A stretch of 64,000 bases of DNA, taken from assembly GCA_002104945.1 (NCBI GenBank), contig MCFH01000092.1, positions 55,417-119,416 on the forward strand. Direction: 5' to 3'. Every line of letters begins with the position of its first letter. Position 1 is the first letter of the stretch. Shown piece after piece: positions 45,501-64,000 of the stretch. Origin of the DNA: Piromyces finnis. Lineage: Eukaryota; Neocallimastigomycota; Neocallimastigomycetes; Neocallimastigales; Neocallimastigaceae. Position numbers and translations under genes: made by a program. The notes beneath the pieces were generated by a model. The model was not told the origin of the DNA, did no database searches, and saw only the letters and a program-made list of their open reading frames with translations.

Positions 45501-48500
45501 TTAAATTTCAATAGGTTTGTCAACATATTTACGATAATGTCTAAGATGTACTGATTTTTCATATGGTTTGAAAGGCGAGAATATACCATATGGTTTTGGA
45601 ATAGGTAATTCTCCTGAAATAGTATTTCCATTATTATGCGGTATGTAGGCGTTTGGTCTTGGGATTGATGTTGTCCTAGTATTATTAATGATATAGAACT
45701 TATCATCTTTATCAGGACAAATACTTTATAAATAAATAATAAAAAGAATATTTTAGTTTTTTTTTTAATTTGTGATTCTAAATAAGAAAATCATAATATA
45801 TTAAATATTTATATTTATTTACCCGTTATTGTAAAGCTTTTGTTTCATCATATGAATAAATTCTTTCTCACGTTGTAATTTTCTTTCATATTTTCTTACA
45901 TCATCTTCAACGCTTTCTATTGGCGGTAAATTATTTCTTATGTTTTTCTCAGCTTGTTCTAATATAGCAGTCTTATTATTTTTGTTTGTATATATATGTA
46001 ATTAATAATTAAATATTGTATTTAAGGTTAATATTATTTATTATTATATTATTTTATTTTTTTTTATCGTGATTTTACTTTTTCACATTTTTCTTGATAG
46101 AGGGCTAATGTATCAGATTGATACATTGATAATTCAGATATTTTAGCCATCATTTCTCTTGAAACATTTTTAATTTTCATTGTTAAATCATTTAACTGTT
46201 ATTTAATAAATATAATATAATAAAGTTGAATAATAATAATAAGTATATAAATAACAAATTCTATTAATAAAAAAAAAAAAAAAAAAAAAAAATAGTACAT
46301 TTATGATATTCTTACCTGATTTGCAAAATAGTTGCTTGAATTACGATCAGTGGAAACTTGTTTCTTTAAACGTTCAGTTAATACATTGATTTCATCGTAA
46401 ATTAATTGTTTTTCCAATAAATGTTCCTTTTTTAATTAAAAAATAATCAATATTTTCAGTTTATTTTCTTATTTTATTTTCTTAATATTGAAATATGAAT
46501 ATTATAAGAATATTTATTATTCTCATTTATTTATTTACCTCTTTATCTACTAATTGTTCTTCTAATCTAGTAATTTTCTTTAAAAGTTTAGCTTCTTCAG
46601 GATCAGTTCCTTTTATTTTGTTACATCTCTTTCCATATGGGTCTTCAACTTTTGCTGATAATTCTTTTACTCTTTCTAAGGTTTTATTTAATTCTATTTG
46701 AAGATCTACTATTTTTTTATCATATGTATTTAAAAGTGGTTCTCTGCTTTTCAATATCTCAATTGTATTATTCAAATCAGATTTAACTAATTTTAATTTT
46801 CTTATTTCTTCTTCTCTGTTGCTTAATGCTAATTCGCCCTTTTTTATAATATCTTCTTGTATATTAATTTTTTCATATAAAATGCAAAGTTCATCATTTT
46901 GCTCTAATATTTTTATACCCATAGAATTTCTATCAACAACTGCTGTTTCATATTTACTTCTCATATTTACTAATTCAGCTTCGGTATTTCCTATAATTGA
47001 ATTTAAATTTTCTATTCTTGATATATTTTGATCAATTTCATCTTTATTTTTATTTATTATTATATAAGTACATATAAAAAGAAAAAAAAAAGGAAAAATA
47101 TTAGAATAAAATATTTATTTTTTTTTTCTTTTTCTTTTTTTTTAATTTCTTAAATATATATCAATTTATAATTTTTTTATATTTACCTCTTTTTTCTCTG
47201 TAGGATGCCAAAAGTTTATTTGCTTCATTCTTATAACTATCCCTGAGTGAATAAGATGATGCATTTGTTTGTTTTTGTTTCTTTTATAAAACCAATTTTT
47301 TTTTTTAATTCAGTAAATATATTAAGAAGAAAGAAATAATTATTAAATTAATATATAAATAAATATAATTATATTTGTATTTTATTATTATTATCATCTT
47401 ACAGTTAACTCTCTATCCTTTATAATAATCTCTTGCCTTAAAATTTCAATTTCATTAACCAGTACTTTCACTTTTTCTTTCATTTCAGCTATTCTTTGTA
47501 ATGTAGATTGAATCATATTTACCTTTATTGATTATATATATATATATATTAGTATATTAACTCATTTTATTATTTAATTATATATATTGTAATTTAAGGG
47601 TATATTAAACTTACATATTTATTTCTTTCATTTTTTACCACATTATATAATTCTGAAAATTCTTTTAATCGAAGATTTGATTCTGTGTATCTTTTTGATG
47701 TATCTCGTATAATTATATCTTTATCTTGACAATATTCTTTATAATTTTTAAATTTATTTTGAATTTTAATTAATTCCCTAAACTATTTTAAAATATAGTA
47801 TTTGTAATATATATTATTATTATTAGGAAAAAAAATAATACATGTAATTTTATGATATATATCATTTTTTTTTTTTTAAATTGAATTTAACATATTATTT
47901 TTACTTTTAATTCTTTCACTGTATTTAATTTTTCCCTTTGTTTTTCTAATGCTTCAATATTTTTTGTTGTTTCTTCCAATTCCAATTCCAGTTTCTTTTT
48001 ATTTTCCATATTTCTAGACATTTTCTCTTTTTCCTCGTTTTCTATTTTTTCTTGTTTTAAGTAGTTATATATACTCAAATCAATTTTTTCATGATATTTT
48101 TGAATCTCATTAGAATAGTATTTGGAGTCTTGTTGTAATAATTTATAGGAATGATCTGCTTCTAATAATTGTTCTTTCAAAGTTATATGTGTCATTCTTA
48201 TATTATTAACTGATGATTCTAGTCGATGATAAGTTTTTAATGCTGTTTCTTTATCCGATATTTCTCTTAAATATAAATCATGTTCAGCTTTAATCTTAAT
48301 ATATATATATATTGTTTTTATTTTTATGAATATTATTATCATTTTATCGTTATAAACATCATTATTATCATTATTATTAACATTATTATTACCTCTTTTA
48401 CTACATTTCTTATAGCTAAATCTAATTTAACTCTTTCTGTTTTTTGTGAATGAAGTTTATCTTTTTCTAATTCTTTCTTTTTATATAATTCATTACATTG

Positions 48501-50317
48501 TTGCTCTAATGCAAATATTTCACTATTACATGCTTCAATTTTTTTGATTAGATCCTCTTTCACATTTTTTAATTCTGTTTTCTTTTGATCTAATTGTTCT
48601 ATATCTTTATCCAATTGAGAACTAGCCAAGACTTGTTTTGAATTTTCATCATTTAAACTATTTATAGCATCTTTTAAAATTACATATTGTTTTCTAATAG
48701 AGGATAAAACCAAATGAATGAATTAATATAAAAATAAAATATAAGTAATAAATTAATAATATATTCAAAAATAATTGTTTACTTTATTTTCCGGGGTATA
48801 GCTTCTGCTTTTGAATAATTTAATTTTTGATTTTCTCTTTCCATTTCGATATTATCTAATTCTTTTCTTAATGCTGATAGCGTTTTTTCTTTTTCATCTA
48901 AATCTTTTCTTAAATTTTCACATTGATGCTTTTTTTGTACATAGTCTAACTATAAATTGTTCAATAATAAAAAAAAGAAAATAATCAAATATAATAGAAA
49001 AGAATTAGTTCATTTCTATTAATTTTATATATATGGATATTTGAATAAATATGTAGTTATAGATATTAAATTTATTTATTTCGTCTATTACTTTTAATTC
49101 TTTAATTGATGCTATCAATTCTGGCTCTAGCATATCACTTCGGTGTTGTTGTATTTCTTCTATAGTTTTTTTTAAATTATCTCTATTTTCTTTACTTTCT
49201 TGAATTTCATTTAATAATTTTTCTTCTCTTTCTTTTCCTAATCTAACTTCATTTTGACACTATAATAATAGTATATATTAATTATAAAAGTATTTTTGAG
49301 TTTATAACAGAAAAATATATTGATATTACTTTAATTAATTCACGTTTTAATTCTCCAATTTCTGAATTATCAGTAAATTTTTTACTTCTATGTCTATCAA
49401 TTTCTATAGTTTGTGTATTAAATTCTGATTCTACATTATGAATTTTCTTTGATAAGTATTGATTAAATTTATATAAACTTTGATAGTAACTATGAAGTGT
49501 TTTGTATTTTTCTTTTAAAATTTTTGTTCTACAAAATTTATAATTATAATATTTTTATTTTTAAAAATAATTTTAGTTGATGATTAAATTCATTTATATT
49601 CATTATTATACAAATTATAAAAAATATATAAAATTACTTTTCATTATCTATTCCTTTATTCTTATTTAAATCATCAAGATACTGAAAAGCAGGTGAAGTT
49701 TCAATATTGTAGATAATTGATATACCAAAACTGTCATCTAGTTCATCTTCATCTTCATCATCATCTTCTATATTTTCGGTGCTTTTAATTAACTCCGATT
49801 CATTATTCATTTCATTATTTGTATCAACTTTATTATTATCTTCCTGTGATCCATTTTTATCACTATTTTTATCAATATCATCGTCAATATCTATATTATC
49901 TACATTATTATCATCAATATTTAAATTTAGTTCTTCTGGTTCAGATTCCTGATCTGATTCATGTGGCATAAATAATTTATCATCGTCATCATCATTATCA
50001 TTACTAATTGGATGTTCTTTATCATCAATATTATTATAATCATTTAGTTGTTCTTTCTCTTTATTATCCATATTATTATTATTATTATTATTATTATCAT
50101 CATCATCATTTTTTTCATTTTTATTTGAAGCTTCTTCAGAATCTTTTACTTTTTTATACAATCGAATCAAATTATAATATAAATGTTGCAATATTAATAA
50201 ATATATGTTGTTATTACTATTATATTATACATATTCCTTTTTATTTTTACCTTTATCGTATTCAATATGTTCTTTACTTTCATCATCTATAATTTCATTT
50301 TCATTATTACTCTCCAT
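45501..50317 (-). CDS. CCDC146: CCDC146 orthologue, coiled-coil centriole/flagellum protein (1095 aa, 15 exons)
   Basis: Exons (5' to 3'): 50317-50251, 50148-49638, 49528-49330, 49259-49092, 48949-48783, 48693-48393, 48294-47905, 47782-47615, 47522-47403, 47280-47187, 47041-46539, 46426-46316, 46195-46079, 45971-45823, 45723-45501. Together they make 3288 bases (1096 codons with stop), every phase consistent. The N-terminal 190 residues are acidic Asp/Asn/Glu-rich. The rest is heptad-type coiled coil with family landmarks: YSKAEAIPRKIK, LRLKEFSELYNVVKNERNKY, ILEQNDELCILYEKINIQE, and the C-terminal block RPNAYIPHNNG, LPIPKPYGIFSPFKPYE, KPIEI. CCDC146 is a microtubule-organising/centriolar protein needed for sperm flagella in animals. 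Here it points to zoospores. It is somewhat longer than the roughly 955-residue human protein because of the acidic N-terminus. Confidence 0.93.
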
Positions 50318-51520
50318 ATTACTACTTTTATCTTTAATATTTTATTGTAAATTAATTATTTTAATTATTAATATTATTATTAAGGATATTTTTATTTTTA
50401 ATTAGATTTCTCAATAAATTTATATAAAGTACCACTTTGTCCATTTTCCATTATTAGTTACAATTTTTTTTTTCTTTTTTTTTCTTTCTAAAAAAGAATT
50501 TAAATAGTAAAATATTGATTTATATATAATATAGTTATCAAAAGGAAATAGATTAAATAAAAATAAAATCACTTTAAGCAATATCTTTCTTCTTATTGTT
50601 ATGTTATAGTCCAAATAGTTTAATAAATTTATATCAACTCTTTTTATATGTTATGTTTTATCTTAAAAGTGTAATATTTCGATGATATAGATATATTTTG
50701 CTTATAATATGAATTTTAATTAAAAAAACTTTTATAAATCCTTTAAACTCTTAATTTTTTAATTCCTTTATTTTAACTTTTATTGTATTTCTAAAAGTAG
50801 TATGCAATGGTATTATACTTTTCAATATAATTATATATTTCATGAATTTTTTATATATTTGTCAATACTATATATATATATATATATGTTTATTTCATTA
50901 ATATAAAAATGGGAAATAATATGAATTTTAAAATTTTAAAAAAGAAAAAAATTTAATGTGAATGAATTAAAAGAAAAAAAAAAAGAACGAAACAGTTCGT
51001 GAAATTATTATAATTATTATATATATTAATTATTAATTTTAATACTATTAAAACTTCCATAATTATATATGTAAATATTATTATTGAAAGTATTTATATG
51101 TTTAATAATTTTATTAAATACTAAATATTGAACAACTATAAAAAAACAAAACATAAAATTTAAAGTTAATTTTTAATCATATAAAATCCATAAAATTTAA
51201 TGGTATATAAAAATTAAAGGAAATAAATGTATACTTATTTTTTTTTATTCAATAACTATTATAATTTTTTTATTCTTTGTATTCTTTGATATATAATATT
51301 TTATGTTGTTTCAATAAATATCAAAATAAATATTTGTATATAGGTGTAAATTTATCAATATTCATATACTTATTTTAACTTAAAATATTATATATTAAAG
51401 TTTGTTACACTTTTTGAACTATAATAATTTAAAACTACTGAAAATTATATGATATTACATTTGTATATACAATTTTTTTTATAAATTCTTTATTCTTTAC
51501 TTATACATTAAAAAATTAAT

Positions 51521-51552
<32 letters not shown>

Positions 51553-51967
51553 CGAGAATTTAACGACATTATTTTTATTTTAATGTTATCAAAAGATAAT
51601 TAATATCTATTAATTAATAGATTATTACCTTTATTAATTATAATTATATTTTTATAATCTATTTTATTTACTTTTTCATAAAATTATTGTTAGTAGTATT
51701 ATTTTATAAGTATCTTTTTTTATTTTTTTGTAATATCCAGGTATATTTTTTTAAAATAATAAGTTAAGTGAAAAATTAAATAGAAAAAAAAAAGCGTAAT
51801 GTAATTTAATTTTTAACTTTTTTTTGTTATTATGTATTGGTTATATTAAATATTTTTAATGACGATATAGTAAATTTTTGATTTATTTCTTTTATTCTAT
51901 TTAAGCTTGTTTCTATCAGTTGATATTATTATAATAAAGATATTTATATAACATCTTATAACAATGT
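50318..51967. other. A+T-rich spacer between two minus-strand genes
   Basis: It contains the presumed promoter of CCDC146 and the 3' end of the TMEM94-like gene. There is a (TA)n tract at about 50869-50887 and an A run at 51527-51552. The 64-codon frame at 50420-50614 is not credible. Confidence 0.5.
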
Positions 51968-54900
51968 CTATAATGGAGAATGCATACCCCTATTTATTTA
52001 AATAATTATAAATACATAAATAAATATAATTCTATTTTTACAATAAAAAATTATTTTTATTATATACTTACAACTAAATTTATTTTTATGTTTTTTTTTT
52101 TTTTTTTTTTTTTAATAAAAAAAAAATATTAGCATTGATTATATATATATAATTTTAGTATTAAGATATAAAATATAATTACCTTAGTATTAAATTCAAG
52201 TTTGGTTCTTTTTTGACATCTAGTATATTCTTTTCTATCCAGTTTTTTAGCAAATTCGTGAGCAGGAATAAGAGCAATTGGCCAAATAATAAATAATAAA
52301 TGATAATAAAATGGTATTTTTCCAAGTGAATTTTTAAATGTATCTTTCATATCTAAATTGATAAGGGTTATTCCAATATGTAAAATAAGCCTATTTTCAT
52401 AATATTTTAATAAATGATTTTAAATATTTTTTTTTCTTTTCCAATTCTTTTATAAAAAGTCATAATTAATATTCATTTATACATACATTAAAATTGATAC
52501 AATAAACCATTTGTGATTCATTATTGGTGAAACTTTAAATATACTTTGTGTACGATTAACAAATGTAGCTGATGTCCAAACTGCAATTATTGTTATTGTA
52601 AATATTTAATGATTTATATATATTAGTATTTTATAATAACTTTTGTAATTAATTTTTATAATAGTTATAATTATTTTGTTATTATTATTATTATATATAT
52701 ATACTATATACATACTAATGTAATAAACAAATAAAAATAGTGTTATAATTTGTGCATATTTTAAAGCATTTCTTGATTCCTCATCCCAATCTAAGAAAGA
52801 CTTATTATAAGTTTGATATATTTTAAATAATGAAAATGTATCACTTTCTTGTTTTAATAATCGAGTCAATATACTAAAAAAAATCATTATATATATAAAA
52901 GATTAATTAGGTTTACTTTTTCTTTTCTTATTTTTACTTCTACTACTATTATAATAATGATAGTAATATTAGTAATAATAATAAGTAAATAATTCATCCT
53001 TACATTTCAAAAGCTAATACAACCATAAGGATAATTAAGATAAATCGTATAATGAAATATCTATAAAATTTATTTTTATTTGTAATATGATTTTGATTCT
53101 TAGATGGCATTAAGGTCATTGTTTCAGGATCATGAGGTGTTGATAAAAGTGTTGCGGAAATGATAGGAAGAAATATCCATGATAACCAAATGATTTGCCA
53201 TGTAGTAAATAAAGGTGGATTTAAAAGCAAATATAAGAATATATAGCATATTGAAAGAGTTAATAATGAACCTAGTAATAAAAAGAAAGCATTAATCATA
53301 CTAATTTGTAATTCTCTTGATTCACGAATAATTTGTGTTAAAATATATAAACTAGAATCGGAATTCATAAATAAGGAGCATGGTAAACTAATGAAATCTG
53401 CAGCATAAGTTAATGGAGATTGTAAAGAAATTTGATTCTTTGATTTTGTTTGTTGTTTTGTGTGTAATGGTGCAATGGCTACGGAAACATCAGCCTATAT
53501 TATGTATATAATATATATATTTAAAAAAAAAAAATAATAATAAATTATTTTATTTCTATATAATATTTAGATATTATGAATAAAAATAAAAATATGATAA
53601 CATACAATTGCAAAAGATGAAATATTCTTAAAGTTAAGAGCACTACCAATACAACAAACAACTTCACCATTTTCTTGGAATATTTCAATTAATTCCTTTA
53701 TTGCATTAGGAGTACATTCAGCAAATAATGAAACATGTAATGGAATATCATCGACATTCTCAATATGGGATCTAATATTTTCTATACCTCTTGGTAATTG
53801 TGCTTTGATATCATGTAACTCTTGATAGCCGCTACTTTCACTATCAGATGATAAAAGAATGCAACTATTCCAATCAGTTTCAAGACCAATTCTTTCAGCA
53901 AAAGCTATTTAAAATAAATGCATTAAATACTGATATTTTATTTTTTATGTTTAATTTATAATATAATCTACTGGTATAAAAATATTTACCTTTACTTTCG
54001 CGTTCAGGTGCTGGTGATAAATAGACAAAACGAATACCAGCAAGACGAACATCTTCTACAAAATCTGACACATGCTATATAATATTATTGATAATAGCAA
54101 TAATAGTATTTAATATTGTTAATTATCATTATAAAGCAAAATAAATAATTTAAAATCAATCAATATATTTACTTGTTTTAAACGATGTGTTGCTAATGTA
54201 GCTAAACATAAAAATATTTGACTTCTTAAAATGTATGAATAAGGATTGGTTGAAATAACATCAATTGATTGTCTTCTATTATCTTCTTCACTGCCATATG
54301 ATACTATATTATTTGAATTTGATGCATTTGATAATGCTGTTGAAGTATTCAATAATTTATGTTTTGGTAGCATTTCAAAGAATAATGGTTTTTTATCAAA
54401 AGATGATAATTGGAAAATCTCTTCTCTATGAATTGGACGATAGGCATAAGTAATAATTTGGTTATCATTTGATGTTGCTGTTTGACAAAAATCGAGAATT
54501 TTCTTTTCAATCTAAATAACAGAATTTTAATATGGAAAGTATTAAATAATCTATTGGAATTGGAATATATCTACTACAATCTAGTGCTAATTTCATAATA
54601 AAACCACTTACATTTCTATCAATAGCACTTAAATCTTCACCATTCCAATAATCTAAACAGCAATCAAGAACCAATTCCACACTTCCGTCAGTTATTAATT
54701 GATAGCCAGAGGAAGCTTCTTCAAAAATTTGAGAAAACATATTTGGGACTTTGAAATGATAGTCAACCATTTTCTCTAAAGATGGATGGGATGGACTCAA
54801 TGTATATAATTGTTTTAATAGTTTAAATGATTTAATAACATCTACTGAAAACCCTATTTCTCTTCCTAGTCGACAAAGACATGCTATTTTAAATTTATAT

Positions 54901-57875
54901 ATTATAAATTTTGAATTTTTTCAATATATTTCATTAATATTATGTATATTGAAATCATTATTTTAGTACTACATCTATATATAATATATAAATATTTAAT
55001 TTACTTTGTCTGGCTGATTGGGTTCTACCACAAAAATGAAGACCCGATAATCTTCTATGAGGATCGTTTCTGATTTTACCTTCAGCAAATCCACAATTTG
55101 TATTCAATAATAAATTTAAACCTAATGGCTTTAATGAACTATGGAATATGAAAAGTAATAAAGTTTTATTAATTTCTAAAATATATATATAGCATTATTT
55201 TTTATCAATTCTTACGATAAATGATTATTCCAATCACTATCTTCAAAACGAATTCCATTTGGATTTTGTGAACTTTCTTCTACATCTAAAATTACTGATT
55301 TACCATCTTTATCAATAAAGAAAAGTTGTTCAATAGATGGGAAAGGCTTTAAAAATAATATAATAAATATTTAAAAGACATTTGAAATAAATACTTAATG
55401 TATATAAAAATTATAAATTTAAATAAAATAAAAATTATATTTTAGATAAAAAATATATACATATGATAATGTTCCTTCCTTATCTAATGCGCATATAACA
55501 GTAATACTACCAAGAGTATCAAGTAATGAAGAAGATCTTAATAAAGTTCCTTTCTTAGTTTTAAAAATGGATTGAGCATATTTTAAGACATCACCTATAT
55601 TTATTTATATATTTTATAATAAAAATAAATATAATTTAGCAAATTACTATTAAAAATAATAATATGTCACTATAAATATTATATTTTACCAAATGACACA
55701 TGAATATCTTTTGTTGGTGCTGGTGCTGGATCAAACTCATCAATATTTTCATCATCTTTATATTCATTTTTAGATTTTTTTAATTGTTCAAACATAAAAA
55801 GAATATGTGAGTTACCAAAAACATGAACCATTGTAAAACCAATAATCAATGGACTAAAAATCAATGGAATAAATGCTGAAAGTGGACGATAAAGAAAATA
55901 ATCGATAATAACATTTAATAAATTTTCTTTTAAATGGTTTCCGATGATTTCATATAAAAATCTTCCCAAAGCTATAGCTAATGCAATAATAAAATTATAT
56001 AAAAAGAAATGCGAGAATATTTCTCTTTTAATTATTCGCATTTGATGACCTAATGGGGGTGTAGGACGTTTGCTAGTAAAAATTGATTCCAATGAATTAT
56101 GAATTGGTGTTTCTAGTAATTCAAAAGTAAAAAGACTTGAATTAAATGTTGTTTCTTGTAAACCATCTTTAGCAACTTGAGATTCGAAAAAATTTGGTCT
56201 AAATTTCTGACGATTCTTAAGAATAGGGTTTTTCGGTATATAAGTTTTATTACGTTCGGACGGAACATATTTTGCATCACATGGAATTCTTTCCCCATAT
56301 GTAATTTCTACAATATCTCCTTTAACCAATAAAGAAACAGGGAATGTTTTACTTTTTCCATCTCGAATAACTCTTAATACTGAAACAGAATTAGTTGATG
56401 GAATACGAAGTTCCTAAATACAAATTAAAATTACAAATCACAAGTAAAATGATAATATATAATAATGTTATTATTATTAGAATTAAAATTGTAATATTTA
56501 TGGATTATTATTATTCTTTAATCTATTGTTATTGATATTTTTTATTTATATTATATATATAAATCTATTTAAATTGTTATTACTTGTATCATATTAATCC
56601 CTGAAGTCCTTATCTTAGTAAATACATATTTAGCCTTATTTACTAATTCTGAACAATATGCTTCCGTTTCATGTTTAATAATAATGATATTTAAAAACAT
56701 CCAAAAAGTTAACAAAATAGTCTCGATTAGATATTCTATACTATAGTGTAATGATTTTTGCTTAATGGTTGAAGTAATAAAAAGAAATATAAATACAATA
56801 ATGGTTATAAGTTGTAATAAAGTGATAATAATAAATGCTTTATTTGTTAATATTTCTATTTAAAATATATTAATAAATATATCATTAGATATATATGTTA
56901 TCATTTGATGGTGTTTATTTTTTTATTAAATACTAATTCTTACTCCTTTTTTTTTGTTCATTATTATTTATTCTTTCTTCTTCCAATAACAAACGACTAT
57001 ATAAAATATTTTAATAAAAAATAAAATATTGATTAATTTATAAATTTTATATTACATTATTATGTCTTATTAAAATAATACAAAATAATATTTAGGAAAA
57101 ATATGTACTTTAAAGCTTCTTCGCTACTTAAACCCTTAACTTCATTAATATATTCATCTGGTGATAGAAATGTTGGTGTTTTCTGTTTTAATAATTTTGA
57201 TGGTAATCTATTTTTATTTTTTTTTTGCTTAATTGACAGCATTGCCTTTGACGATAATGATTTTGAAGTGTTATTTAGTTTTGCTTTGGACAATATATTA
57301 CTTTTGTTACGTCTTGATTTTGGAGGTGCACTTAAATTTGAATATTTAGCATTACTAACTGATTGATTTAACGATGATGCTGTATTTGAAAAATCCGCCA
57401 TATCATCTACTGAAGAGCTTTTATTATTAAATTCTGTTAATTCTATATCTATTTCATCCTTAAATCTTGATGGTGATTCGCATAAATAATCTGAGTTTAT
57501 AATACTATTATCTATATCTAGAGAGTTTACGTTTTTACTTTCTTTATTTTCATTTAAAGATTTATCTTTCTTCAGTTTGTCTTTTTTCTTTGTTTTTTTT
57601 TTTTTTATAGTAATATCTTCTTCATCTGACCCATCAATTGAAATAGCTTCATATGCTATTTGAGTTAAAGGCGTTGGAACTTTGACCTGCGAACCTGAAG
57701 AAGTTCTTGAAATATTAATTTTTAAAGGAGGAGATGAGCTATTTATATTTTCTCCCTCATTTATATTAATTACATGGGAATGTGAACCAGATTTCGATAA
57801 AGCAATATTTGATGAATCAAAAGATGAATTTTCATTTGAATCATTAGAATTAGTTAATGGAGAGGTTGAAGACAT
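51968..57875 (-). CDS. TMEM94/ERMA-like degenerate P-type ATPase (1394 aa, 17 exons)
   Basis: Exons (5' to 3'): 57875-57109, 56996-56944, 56855-56584, 56413-55690, 55594-55461, 55346-55216, 55138-55005, 54883-54612, 54511-54173, 54074-53990, 53904-53606, 53494-53004, 52873-52716, 52580-52487, 52390-52183, 52073-52072, 51989-51968. The sum is 4185 bases (1395 codons), all phases agree. The N-terminal 260 residues are Ser-rich and disordered. Then come two membrane helices, an actuator-like part (LLVKGDIVEITYGERIPCDA), two helices, ALDKEGTLS in place of the P-type DKTGT motif (Asp codon 55484-55482), ITYAYRPI, GLETDWNSCIL, ENGEVVCCIGSALN at the hinge position, and about six C-terminal helices. 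It ends TKLGMHSPL. TMEM94 (about 1356 residues in human) is an ER magnesium-transport ATPase-like protein. The Thr to Glu change in the phosphorylation loop questions normal autophosphorylation. Confidence 0.9.
52072..52073 (-). other. candidate 2-nt microexon
   Basis: On the minus strand AATTTAG / TT / GTAAGTATATA: a good acceptor, two bases, then a consensus donor. Exon 15 ends in phase 0 (AAT ACT AAG, donor GTAATT) and the last exon (acceptor AAATAG at 51991-51990) begins G GGT ATG CAT. The TT supplies the missing two bases to make Leu (TTG) and yields TKLGMHSPL then TAG. Skipping it shifts the frame into an unrelated 28-residue tail. Confidence 0.75.

Positions 57876-64000
<6,125 letters not shown>

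Noticed and set aside
52129-52182. Read-through ending of the TMEM94-like protein into the intron after exon 15
   Set aside because: It gives a non-conserved hydrophobic tail after a good GTAATT donor; the spliced ending TKLGMHSPL is much better supported.

Overview
The window is nuclear DNA of a very A+T-rich fungus that makes flagellated cells. An anaerobic gut fungus (Neocallimastigomycota) is the best guess. The grounds are: (i) non-coding DNA that is almost entirely A, T and homopolymer runs, with coding islands clearly richer in G+C; (ii) genes split by short introns (about 65-330 nt) with GTAAGT/GTAAAT donors and TAG/AAG acceptors; (iii) fungal-type signalling genes (a Hal4/Hal5-like kinase and a PPZ-like phosphatase); (iv) a CCDC146 orthologue, a centriole/flagellum coiled-coil protein that would be kept only in zoosporic fungi; (v) large ankyrin-repeat and repeat-rich secreted proteins. 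All exon coordinates were read by eye from splice signals and reading phase. The organism assignment is inference.

Layout. 1-6040: a non-LTR (LINE-type) retrotransposon truncated by the window edge, with endonuclease, reverse transcriptase and a Cys/His motif, then its poly(A), a scrap of a second 3' end and a decayed, internally deleted third copy. 7282-10191: an ankyrin-repeat protein. 10554-12503: a head-to-head inverted duplication of an Hsp20 gene, each copy carrying different single-base indels. 15002-15403: a small acidic protein with a possible phosphatase-docking motif. 15.4-28.0 kb: a gene desert with two small decayed coding scraps, a 39-bp-stem hairpin and a long ATT microsatellite. 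28020-31856: a 1278-residue secreted protein built of three repeat types, followed on the same strand by a 53-residue secreted peptide gene (33657-33818).

37801-39807: an intronless Hal4/Hal5-like kinase. 41197-42677: a four-exon Mpv17/Sym1-family membrane protein. 43870-44795: ribosomal protein eS17 (RPS17) with an 11-nt internal exon. 45501-50317 (minus): CCDC146, 15 exons, 1095 codons. 51968-57875 (minus): a TMEM94/ERMA-like degenerate P-type ATPase, 17 exons, 1394 codons, whose conserved-looking C-terminus is recovered only if a 2-nt microexon is used. 62875 to the right edge: the 5' part of a PPZ/PP1-type serine/threonine phosphatase.

The genes do not form an operon-like unit. The functional threads are ion homeostasis (Hal-type kinase, PPZ-type phosphatase, TMEM94-like ATPase), zoospore motility (CCDC146) and secretion. 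The strongest observations are the 2-nt microexon, the palindromic Hsp20 pair and the large tripartite secreted protein with an almost full-length open antisense frame.
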